A stretch of 64,000 nucleotides of DNA from the NCBI RefSeq assembly GCF_003076135.1, contig NZ_QDGZ01000006.1:124001-188000 (forward strand), read 5' to 3'. Position numbers and translations under genes: made by a program. Each line of letters begins with the position of its first letter. Position 1 is the stretch's first letter. Of the stretch, positions 46,372 through 54,205 are shown piece by piece. The DNA is from Nocardioides gansuensis. Lineage in GTDB: Bacteria > Actinomycetota > Actinomycetes > Propionibacteriales > Nocardioidaceae. Below the pieces are notes generated by a model that saw only the letters and a program-made list of their open reading frames with translations, was not told the origin of the DNA and did not search any database.

Positions 46372-47390
46372 CGCGAGGCGGATGCCGGGTCCCCGCTGAG
46401 CACGCGGATGGCGAGTGCGGTGGTCGCCTCGACGTTGAGGAAGCCGACCACATGGCCGACGTGGTGCGGGTCGAGGGGGAGCAGCCCCGGGCTCCCGGGC
46501 ACGTGCGGAGTGAGGCCGAGGTCGAGGTCGTCGTGACCCGACATGATCCGCACGTTGAAGTCGTAGCGCTGCCGGGCGCCCGGGGCGCTGAGCCGGCGTA
46601 CGACGCCGGCACCCAGTCGCCGCGCGCCGGTCTCCTCCGCCCACGAGTCCAGGGCCGCGGCGAGTGCGCGCCCCTCGTTGTGGTCGATGTCGGCCCAGAC
46701 CGCCTGCATCGACCCGGCCTGCTCGAGCAGGATGGCAGCGGTCTTCTCCCCGATGCCGTGTACGCCGGGCAGGTTGTCGCTCGCGTCACCGCGGAGCGCG
46801 GCGTACTCGAGGTAGCGCTCCGCGGGGACGCCGTACATGGTGCGCAGCCGTGCGGGGTCGAGGAGTGGAGACCCCTGGATGCCACCATCGATCAGGCGCA
46901 GCACCCGCGTGTGGTCGCTGATGTGCGCGAACGCGTCGCGGTCCGAGGTGATGATGATGCAGTTCCAGTCGTTGCTGCGCGCCCAGGTGGCCCCGGACGC
47001 GTTCACGTCGTCCGCCTCGAGGCCCGGGGGAGTGAGCGTGGCCAGGCCGAGGGCGTCGAGCAGCGGGCCCGCACGCTCGAGCTGCTCGACCAGCTGCGGG
47101 TCCTTCTCGGCCCTCCCGGCCTTGTAGGCGGGGTAGTAGTCCCTGCGCACCGATGCGGTGCGGTCGTCCAGCCCGAAGATCACGGCGTCCGGTGCGAAGG
47201 TGTCGATGGCCTCGATGATCTGGCGCACCATGCCGTGCAGCGCCCAGGCGGGCCGGCCCGAGCGGTCCGAGATCCTGGTGTGGGCCCGGGCGTGGTGGTT
47301 GCGGTGCAGGAGCGACGGGGCGTCGACGACGAGCAGCAGCTTGCGGCTGGGGGCCTGCGCTTCGGATCGGGGCATGAGGATCGACGTCAT
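46368..47390 (-). CDS. Stand-alone 5'-3' exonuclease / flap nuclease
   Basis: A 340-aa nuclease like the N-terminal domain of DNA polymerase I. It has LLLVVDAPSLLHRNHHA, FGLDDRTASVRRDYYPAYKA, LEADDVNASGATWA, ITSDRDAFAHIS and the helix-hairpin-helix GVHGIGEKTAAILLEQAG, so the acidic metal sites look complete. Such proteins remove RNA primers or 5' flaps, often alongside a full PolA elsewhere. The start is the ATG at 47390, with an alternative at 47375; neither has a strong ribosome site. Its stop shares CTAG with the converging transporter. Confidence 0.88.
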   Translation of the reverse strand: MTSILMPRSEAQAPSRKLLLVVDAPSLLHRNHHARAHTRISDRSGRPAWALHGMVRQIIEAIDTFAPDAVIFGLDDRTASVRRDYYPAYKAGRAEKDPQLVEQLERAGPLLDALGLATLTPPGLEADDVNASGATWARSNDWNCIIITSDRDAFAHISDHTRVLRLIDGGIQGSPLLDPARLRTMYGVPAERYLEYAALRGDASDNLPGVHGIGEKTAAILLEQAGSMQAVWADIDHNEGRALAAALDSWAEETGARRLGAGVVRRLSAPGARQRYDFNVRIMSGHDDLDLGLTPHVPGSPGLLPLDPHHVGHVVGFLNVEATTALAIRVLSGDPASASR

Positions 47391-47489
47391 CGTAGAGGCC
47401 CCGACCGCCAGTGAGGGCCGGGTCGCCGCGAACCCGCAGTTCTTTGCTGGCTGCGGCACGTCTCAACCGCTTCCGCACCTTCCAGCCGG

Positions 47490-47696
47490 CGATGCCGCGC
47501 GTCCACGGACATGGGCAACGTCCCCCGGATGGTGCCGGCCATCCACCCCTACGTCGGCATCGGCTCGCTGCCCGCCCTCAACCACCAGCCTGAGTTCGCC
47601 GCCCACTGCGTCGGGGAGACGCGGAGAAGGCGCTGCTGGAGGCGGCGACGGCCCTCGCCTGGACCGCTCTCGACGTCGCCGGCGCGGGCGGCTTAG
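47490..47696 (+). pseudogene. C-terminal remnant of an M20-family amidohydrolase
   Basis: In the 313-bp gap between two leftward genes, one frame reads STDMGNVPRMVP, IHPYVGIGSLPALNHQPEFA and AHCVGE; the frame then shifts by one base near 47615 and continues DAEKALLEAATALAWTALDV. Together this matches the C-terminus of M20 amidohydrolases (DMGNVS...HQPEFA...ALAWTA). The catalytic N-terminal ~350 residues are absent. It is a decayed fragment, stopped by TAG at 47694. Confidence 0.75.
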
Positions 47697-47703
47697 TCGA
47701 GGA

Positions 47704-48072
47704 TCACTCCGGCAGCCCGGTCTGGAAGGCACGCACCTCGACCTTGCCCCTGCACGCCTTCGAGGCCTGGGCCGCGAGGTCCATGGCGACGTCGCGGCTC
47801 GGAACGTCGATCACCCAGAAGCCGCCGAGGTGCTCCTTGCTCTCGAGGTAGGGGCCATCGGCGACGAGCGGCTGCTCACCCTGCGCGTCGACGACGGCCG
47901 CGGTAGTCGCCTGCTCGAGGCCGTCGGCGAACACCCAGTAGCCGGCGTTCCGCAGCCGCTCGTTGAAGGCCTCCGTCTCGGCCATCGACTGCTGCATCTC
48001 CTCGCGCGAGGCGTAGCCGAAGTTCTCGTCGTACTCGGCCGGTCCGTAGACGGACATCATGTACTTGGTCAT
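47704..48072 (-). CDS. YCII-related (DGPF) family protein
   Basis: A 122-aa protein: MTKYMMSVYGPAEYDENFGY, then ADGPYLESKEHLGGFWVIDV, which is the DGPF motif block of the YCII superfamily. Members often lie beside sigma factors, but none is visible here. The ATG at 48072 follows GGGAGCAGTG. Exact function is unknown. Confidence 0.88.
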   Translation of the reverse strand: MTKYMMSVYGPAEYDENFGYASREEMQQSMAETEAFNERLRNAGYWVFADGLEQATTAAVVDAQGEQPLVADGPYLESKEHLGGFWVIDVPSRDVAMDLAAQASKACRGKVEVRAFQTGLPE

Positions 48073-48319
48073 CACTGCTCCCTGGTCGTGGATCCGTGGC
48101 GGCCCCTCTGGCCACCCTCCACCTAGACCACGGACGGGCTCAACCCGATACGACACCTACCGCGCCAATTCTTCTTCGCTCATGCCCCAGGACCCGCTCG
48201 AGGTAGGCCTTGGCGAAGAGGCGGCCCGGGGGTCGACCGGTTATCCACAGCGATCAGGACCGCCCCTTGTCGGGGGAGGCGGGAACGACGCTGGTGCGAC
48301 GTTCTTCCTGCCTCTGCCC

Positions 48320-49589
48320 CTAGGTCCGACGGCTGAACCTGACATCGCCGTTGGGAAGGCGTTCGGGGTTGTAAGCCTGGTCGTGGGCGCGGTGGTGGTG
48401 GTGGCTGCACAGGAGTACGGCGTTGTCGAGGTCGGTCTTGCCGGCGAGTGTCCAGGCGATCCAGTGGTGGGCTTCGGCCCAGGTGCCGGGGATGTCGCAG
48501 CCTTCGGCGCGGCAGGTCTTGTCCCGGATGAGCATCGCCTTGCGCTGGGCGGCGGTGTAGAGGCGTCGCGCGCGGCCGAGGTCGAGGACCTCGGCATCGC
48601 TGCCGAGGACGGCGGGGATGAGGTTGGCGGTGCAGGCCAGGCGGCGGGCTTCGGCAGCGGTGATCGCCTGGCCCGAGTTGAGGTCGCCCGGCACGAGGGT
48701 GTTGTCGAGGAGTCCGGCGGTGGCGAGCTCCTTGCGGAGTGCCTCGAGGGTGATGGTGACGATGAGAGTGGTGGCGTCGCCGCCGTGGATGGGCAGACGC
48801 TTGGGGTCGGCCGCCTCGAGGAACTGGCAGAAGGCCTCGCCGAGCCGTCGGGGATAGGGACAGCCGGGCGACCGGGTCGACCCCATCAGGGCTCTCCTGG
48901 CCCGTGGCGTGGTGACGGGGGTTGGTGAAGGCCTGGAGGTAGGTGGCCAGCCGGGTCGCGGCGGCGTCGGGAAGCCGGCCCGACAGCCGGGTGGTGCCGT
49001 CACCGAGGCGGCGCAGGGTGAGTCGGGTGTGGCGGCGGGCGGCGGACTCGAGCTCGGCTAGTCGGCGGGCCTCGGCCTCGTCGACCACGTCGGGGGCGAC
49101 GACTTCGAGGATGTGCCGGCCGAGCCGGGCCAGCTGGCGGGGGTCGAAGTCGGCGGCATAGCCCACGAGGGCCGCCTCCGCCTTGGCCAGGATCTCGGCG
49201 GGAGTGGTGTCGGGGAGGTCATCGAGGGCCCGGACGATGACCCGCGCCTGGGGCAGGTTGACCCGCCCCTCGGCCAGCCCGGACGCGACCTCGTCCCAGC
49301 GGCGGTCCAACGCAGTCGCCAACGCAAGCTCGCCGCGCATGGCATCGGGCCGCAGCCGGGCGTAGCGGGCCAGCCATGCCGCGGCATCCCGGCTCCCGTC
49401 CTGCGCAGCGACATCGGTGGCGTCGGCGAGGATCCGCAGCCGCAGCTCGGCCACCCGCGCCTCGAGAGTCGCGAGCTCCAGCAGCGCGGCTGCCTTGTCG
49501 CCGGTGGTCATGAAGGTCGGGTTGGCGTCGGCGACAGACTTCAACGCCTCGCTCATCGCCGCGGCGGCCGCCAGCACGGGATGCGACAT
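48320..49589 (-). pseudogene. DUF222-HNH endonuclease gene interrupted by a one-base frameshift
   Basis: The 5' part, from the ATG at 49589 (GGAGG 8 bp upstream), encodes a DUF222 domain ending ...DGVDPVARL. At about 48860 an extra base (T on the coding strand, in CTG-T-CCC) shifts the frame. The next frame continues PYPRRLGEAFCQFLEAADPK and ends with an HNH domain (CRAEGCDIPGTWAEAHHWIA, DNAVLLCSHHHHRAHD). Joined, they give 422 aa, normal for this multicopy actinobacterial family, so the gene is broken, or the assembly has a one-base error. Confidence 0.85.
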
Positions 49590-50104
49590 CGGGGTGGCCT
49601 CCTCTCGACGACACCCGCACACACATAGGCATGTGGCAGTAGGGGTGATCGCCGCTCCTGGAGGCCCTCATCGGGCAATTACTGACCCTCGCGACTCGGC
49701 CGGAGCGCCGCTGGGCGGGTTCACTCGAGCCTTGGCTCGATCCTGTCATCTGCGCGCACTATTCGCCAATATGTTCGCCCACGGCGAAACGCGGCGAGAC
49801 GGCTTGAAGCGGATGATCTCGCGCCGATGATCCGTCGTCAGGTCCGGACCGCGCCCAGGTTCGCCTCCAGTGGCGCGTGGCCGAACACCTGCCGGATCCG
49901 CCGCGTCTCTGCTGACGTCAGCTCATGGAGCGGCTGCTGGAGGACGAGTCCATGGACCACGGGCGCCGGCTCCGCCTGGTCGAGCGAGGTCGAGAACACG
50001 CGGGACACGCCCGGGACAACACCTGCCCCCTTGTCCCTGCCGCGCGGGACACCGCGCCCGGCAGATTCGGGTCATCGCACCACCCACCAACGAAGGATTC
50101 CACG
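49590..50104. other. 515-bp non-coding stretch
   Basis: No convincing gene. Frames here are short or continue into neighbours with no family resemblance. It holds one copy of the dispersed palindromic repeat (49977-49995) and, near its end, AAGGA as ribosome site of the next gene. The A/T-richer part around 49750-49780 may carry a promoter, but no clear box pair is seen. Confidence 0.6.
49977..49995. repeat. Dispersed palindromic repeat, copy 1
   Basis: TGGTCGAGCGAGGTCGAGA, a variant of the TGGTCGAGCGAAGTCGA element also found at 50814-50830. CTCGACCTCGCTCGACC on the other strand lets it fold on itself. I recall such elements as common between genes in Nocardioides-like genomes. Confidence 0.65.
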
Positions 50105-50806
50105 ATGACCACCATCACCACCCACAACCCCGTCCGCTCCGACGTCCCGGCCGCCCCGGCTCCGACACCCCGCGCGGGGCAGGGACGCGGCTGGGCGCTC
50201 GCCGGCGTCGGTGCGGGCCTCGCCGGCATCGGCACGATCGTCACCAGCAGCGCCGTGAGCGCCGTCTACGACGAGGACCTCCTCGGCGACGCCGCCGGGA
50301 TCGCGGCCAAGCTGGAGACCCAGGCGGGCTGGATGTTCGCCTTCCACTCGATCACCGTCGTCGGCGCCCTGCTCACGGTGATCTTCGCCGCGGGCCTCTA
50401 CCGACGGCTCGCCGGCGCCATGCCCGACAGCTCCGTCCCGCTCGTCGCGTTCGCCGGCCTCTTCGGCACGGCGGTCGTCTCGGTGCTGGGCTCGGGCCTG
50501 GACACCGAGTTCATGATGTCGTTCGCCTTCGGCGACGGGGTCGTCGCGGCGGACAACGCCGCGATGTACAACCACTGGATCGGCACCATTCCGTGGGTCT
50601 GGGTGCTCTCCGGGCTGACGGGCACGGGCCTGTACGCCGCCGCGCGCCGTGGCGTCGTACCGCGCTGGATCGGCCGGGTCGGCCTGGTCCTGGGCGGCCT
50701 GACCCTGGCCTTGGGCATCTCGCCGCTGGAGTACATGGCCGCCGCACCCGGCGCGCTCTGGCTGCTGGCAACCGCCGCCGGCTTCGCCTTCGGCGACCGC
50801 GCCTGA
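50105..50806 (+). CDS. Multi-pass membrane protein of unknown function
   Basis: A 233-aa protein with about six membrane helices (for example LAGVGAGLAGIGTIVTSSAV, ITVVGALLTVIFAAGL, LVAFAGLFGTAVVSVLGSG and VGLVLGGLTLALGISPL). A short conserved-looking loop contains EFMMSFAFGDG. The ATG at 50105 follows AAGGA. It precedes a sensor kinase by 32 bp of repeat and may belong to the same unit, perhaps as an accessory sensor or as the regulated output. Family not recognised with certainty. Confidence 0.8.
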   Translation: MTTITTHNPVRSDVPAAPAPTPRAGQGRGWALAGVGAGLAGIGTIVTSSAVSAVYDEDLLGDAAGIAAKLETQAGWMFAFHSITVVGALLTVIFAAGLYRRLAGAMPDSSVPLVAFAGLFGTAVVSVLGSGLDTEFMMSFAFGDGVVAADNAAMYNHWIGTIPWVWVLSGLTGTGLYAAARRGVVPRWIGRVGLVLGGLTLALGISPLEYMAAAPGALWLLATAAGFAFGDRA

Positions 50807-50813
50807 CTCTCCC

Positions 50814-50830
50814 TGGTCGAGCGAAGTCGA
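50814..50830. repeat. Dispersed palindromic repeat, copy 2
   Basis: TGGTCGAGCGAAGTCGA lies between the membrane protein stop and the kinase start. TCGA-gcgaag-TCGA forms the paired core. It matches the copy at 49977-49995 at 16 of 17 positions and may act as a transcript-end or mRNA hairpin. Confidence 0.7.
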
Positions 50831-50838
50831 ACCCAACC

Positions 50839-52950
50839 ATGCAGGAGCAATCCGCCGGTCCGGCCACGCGCGGGCCGGACCGGCACCACAATGACGCCGT
50901 GCTCCGCGATCAGTTCACGAGGCCGGCCGCCGCCCGCTGGGCGGGGGCCGGCTTCGTGGTCGTCACCGGGGCGCTCTTCGTCGCCACCGTGCTGCTCGAC
51001 GTCGCCACGGACCCGGCAGGCACCGGCGCCCGGCTCGCCCCGGGCTGGGGCTGGAGCTATGCGCTGCTCGGCCCGATCCTCGGCGTACTCGCGACCGTCA
51101 TCCTGGTGCGCGACCCGCGCCAGGGGTTCGGCTGGGGGCTGGCCTGGCTCGGCTGCTTCTGGTCGCTGGACGGCGTCGCGCAGTCGTGGGTCCGCTACGC
51201 CGTGCGCGCCGACGAGGCACTCGCCGGGGTGAACCTCGCGCTGTGGTTCCTCAACCGGGTCGGGGCGTTCCTGCCGGCGACCGTCGCGCTGCTCCTTCTG
51301 CTTTTCCCGACCGGCCGCTTCCTGCCGGGCGGGTGGCGGATCGCGTCCTGGGTCGCGACCGTCTCCATGGCGCTCGGCGGCCTGCTGGTCGTCCTCGCCC
51401 CGGCGCGCAACCTGCCCGAGGTCGCCCTCCCGCCCGGCGTCGACCTCGACGCCGGCGCGCTCCCGCTGTCGGACGCGGTCGCCGACGCCGCATTGCCGCT
51501 CATGATCGCGGCCTCGGTGGCGGGGCTGCTCCTCGCGATGACGACGGTGCTCGTCCGGCATCGCCGCTCGCGCGGCCTCGAGCGCGACCGGATGCGCTGG
51601 CTGCTCTGGTCGGTGCTCGCGATGGCGGTGCTGATCGCCGCCTCCTTCGGGGCCGAGCTGCGGACCCTGCAGGACCTCGCGGTCTTCCTCATCATGGCCC
51701 TGCCCGCGGTGGCGATGACGATCGCGATCGTCGACCCCACCCTGGTCTCCATCGAGGACCTGCTGCTGCGCACGCTCGTCTACGGCGGCCTCTCGGTGCT
51801 CGTCGTCGGCGTCGACCTCGCTGGGCTCGCGCTGCTGACCGAGCTGCTGGGGGACCGGCTCGACGACCGCCAGGTCGTGCTCACCGTCGTACTCCTCTCC
51901 GCTCTCGTGTATGCGCCGCTCCGGCGGCGCGTCGCCCGCTGGGTGCGGCGGCTGATGCTGGGGGAGCGGGCGGACCGGTACGACGCCGTCGCGGGCCTCG
52001 CCTCCACCCTGGAGACCACCGACGAGGGCGGTGAGCAGCTGGCGGCGGTCGCGCGGGCCGTGGCCGACGCGTTCCGGGTCGGGTTCGTCAGCGTGGAGGT
52101 CGACCGCGGCAGTGGCGGGACGCTGGCGGCGACCTACGGCGAGCACCCTGCGGAGGCGCGCAGCCTGCCGATCACCTACCGGGGCGAGCGGGTCGGGCGG
52201 CTGGTGCTGCCCGCACGCGGCCTGCGCAGCCGGCTCTCGCCGCGCGACGAGCGGCTGCTCGGCGACCTCGTGCGGCAGGCCGCGACCGCCGCCCGGACCA
52301 GCCGGCTCGCCGAGGAGCTGCAGGCCAGCCGGGAGCGCCTCGTGGTCGCGCGGGAGGAGGAGCGGCGCCGGATCCGGCGCGACCTCCACGACGGCCTCGG
52401 CCCCGCCCTGGGCGGCGTCGTCTTCCAGCTCGAGTCCGCGCGCCTGCTCGTCGAGCGCGACCCCGCCCGGGCGCAGGAGCAGCTCGCGGCCACGACCACG
52501 CTCGTGCATGACGTGGTCGCCGACGTACGCCGCCTCGTCCACGACCTGCGGCCGCCAGCCCTGGACGACCGTGGGCTCGCCGGGGCGCTCGCCCAGCAGG
52601 CGGAGCGGGTCAGCGCGTCCGGGCCCGCGACGGCGGTATGTGCCGGCGACCTCGGCACCCTGCCGGCCGCGGTCGAGGTGGCTGCCTACCGGATCGCCAG
52701 CGAAGCGCTGGCCAACGTCGCGCGGCACGCCGACGCGCGGCGCTGCGACATCCACCTGGCCGTGGACCGCGGCGCCCTCGTCGTCACCGTCCGCGACGAC
52801 GGTCGCGGCATCGCCGACGACGCCGAGGCCGGGATCGGCCTGGTCTCGCTGCGCGAGCGCGCGGCCGAGCTCGGCGGGCACGCCGAGGTCACCTGTCCCT
52901 CCTCCGGCGGCACCCTCGTGACCGCCGTACTGCCCCTGGAGCGCCCATGA
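50839..52950 (+). CDS. NarL-type sensor histidine kinase, membrane-bound
   Basis: A 703-aa kinase. About eight membrane helices fill residues 30-330, followed by a GAF-like region (about 380-480, DAFRVGFVSVEVDRGSGG). The HisKA_3 helix EERRRIRRDLHDGLGPALGG has phospho-acceptor His near 517, and an ATPase domain ends the protein (ALANVARHADARR; RDDGRGIADDAEAGIGL). It should phosphorylate the response regulator encoded next, which overlaps its stop by 4 bp. The ATG at 50839 has no clear ribosome site; GTG at 50899 would give 683 aa. The signal sensed is unknown. Confidence 0.88.
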   Translation: MQEQSAGPATRGPDRHHNDAVLRDQFTRPAAARWAGAGFVVVTGALFVATVLLDVATDPAGTGARLAPGWGWSYALLGPILGVLATVILVRDPRQGFGWGLAWLGCFWSLDGVAQSWVRYAVRADEALAGVNLALWFLNRVGAFLPATVALLLLLFPTGRFLPGGWRIASWVATVSMALGGLLVVLAPARNLPEVALPPGVDLDAGALPLSDAVADAALPLMIAASVAGLLLAMTTVLVRHRRSRGLERDRMRWLLWSVLAMAVLIAASFGAELRTLQDLAVFLIMALPAVAMTIAIVDPTLVSIEDLLLRTLVYGGLSVLVVGVDLAGLALLTELLGDRLDDRQVVLTVVLLSALVYAPLRRRVARWVRRLMLGERADRYDAVAGLASTLETTDEGGEQLAAVARAVADAFRVGFVSVEVDRGSGGTLAATYGEHPAEARSLPITYRGERVGRLVLPARGLRSRLSPRDERLLGDLVRQAATAARTSRLAEELQASRERLVVAREEERRRIRRDLHDGLGPALGGVVFQLESARLLVERDPARAQEQLAATTTLVHDVVADVRRLVHDLRPPALDDRGLAGALAQQAERVSASGPATAVCAGDLGTLPAAVEVAAYRIASEALANVARHADARRCDIHLAVDRGALVVTVRDDGRGIADDAEAGIGLVSLRERAAELGGHAEVTCPSSGGTLVTAVLPLERP

Positions 52951-53600
52951 ATCCCATCAGGGTGGTCGTCGTCGACGACCACCAGATCGTCCGCGACGGC
53001 CTGGTCGCCCTGCTCGGCGCGCTGCCCGGCATCGAGGTCGTCGGGGCGGCCGCAGACGGGCAGGAGGCGATTCATGTCGCGGGGGAGACCCGGCCCGACG
53101 TGGTGGTGATGGACATCCAGATGCCGCGCCTGGACGGCATCGAGGCCACTCGCTTCGTCACCGGCCGCTTCGAGGGCGTGCGCGTCGTGATGCTCACGAT
53201 GAACGAGGACGACGACACCATCCTCGCGGCGATGCGCGCGGGCGCCGCCGGCTATCTCCTCAAGGGCTCCGGCGCCGAGGAGGTCGAGCGGGCAATCCGG
53301 TCCGCGGCCGCCGGCGGCGTGGTCTTCGGTGCCTCCCTGGCCGCCCGGGTGGGGGAGTTCTTCGCCCGCGCCGGGGCTGCTCCGCGGCAGGTCGAGCACC
53401 CCTTCCCGGACCTCACCGAGCGCGAGCGCGACGTCATCCGCCTCCTCGCCGCAGGCCGCACCAACGACGCCATCGCCTCCGAGCTCTACGTCTCCGGCAA
53501 GACCGTCCGCAACGCCGTCTCGTCGATCTACGCGAAGCTGCATGCCTCCGGGCGGGCAGAGGCGATCGCGAAGGCCCGGGCGGCGGGGTTGGGGGAGTGA
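52947..53600 (+). CDS. NarL/LuxR-type response regulator
   Basis: A 217-aa response regulator: receiver domain with VVVVDDHQIVRDGL, phospho-acceptor Asp56 (VVVMDIQMPRLDG) and the conserved Lys in GYLLKGSG; C-terminal LuxR helix-turn-helix LTERERDVIRLLAAGRTNDA, then SGKTVRNAVSSIYAKL. It pairs with the overlapping upstream kinase. Targets are unknown; no obvious operator repeats occur in the adjoining gaps. Confidence 0.93.
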   Translation: MNPIRVVVVDDHQIVRDGLVALLGALPGIEVVGAAADGQEAIHVAGETRPDVVVMDIQMPRLDGIEATRFVTGRFEGVRVVMLTMNEDDDTILAAMRAGAAGYLLKGSGAEEVERAIRSAAAGGVVFGASLAARVGEFFARAGAAPRQVEHPFPDLTERERDVIRLLAAGRTNDAIASELYVSGKTVRNAVSSIYAKLHASGRAEAIAKARAAGLGE

Positions 53601-54205
53601 GGCGCGTGCGCAGTTGTTCGACGCGCGTGAGGCGGGGCGGTTGACGCGCGCGTGAGCCGTTTTGGCATCGGCAGACCCGGACAGACCTTCGCGACCGCGC
53701 CGGAAATGACGCTTCCCGCCACTTGACGACCACAGCGTCTGGCCACCACGGACTAGAGAATGACGCGACAGTTGGCCCATCGGCGCCGGGACCCTCCCCA
53801 TTTAATTCTTGTCGGCTCTTGTCGACGGTCCAGCTGGCGCGGTTCGGAGGCGTCGCAGTAGTGCATGCCAGCCGTTCGGTCCCGGCAACGTCGCCGGTCG
53901 ATTGCGGTGTCGACCTCGAAGTCAGGCGTCCTACGCGGGCCGCGCCCGCCTCCTTCCGCGTCCCGCCACAGGGGCGTTTCCTCCCGGGCGCCCGGGTCCG
54001 CAGGCCCATGACACGCGCACCTCAGCCATCGACGATGGTCAAACGGGCGCGGATCGTCGGGTGCTACCTGGAGGCGGAACATGCGAGTCATGGCCTGCAC
54101 CACCACCATCGTGGTGGACACGAGCTCATCGAGCGCTTGGTCGGCCAGTCCCCCCGACCTTCAAGAGCCGCGGATGCGACGTACCGGTCCTGGTGGTGAG
54201 CGCGC
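53601..54205. other. 605-bp stretch without a recognisable gene
   Basis: Several short frames exist (for example 53723-54199 on plus and 53753-54121 on minus), but none shows family motifs or strong third-position GC. The area near 53800 (CCATTTAATTCTTGTCGG) is A/T-rich for this genome. A 7-bp hairpin CCACCAC-catc-GTGGTGG sits at 54100-54117. It marks the left border of a looser, accessory-looking region. Confidence 0.6.

Noticed and set aside
48180-48860. Continuation of the DUF222 frame to 48180 as a 480-residue protein
   Set aside because: After about 48860 this frame becomes R/P/H-rich noise, while the adjacent frame carries the expected HNH domain. A frameshift explains both.
53723-54199. 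158-codon frame before the acyltransferase, and the opposing 122-codon frame
   Set aside because: No ribosome site, no family resemblance, low third-position GC; both frames overlap each other.
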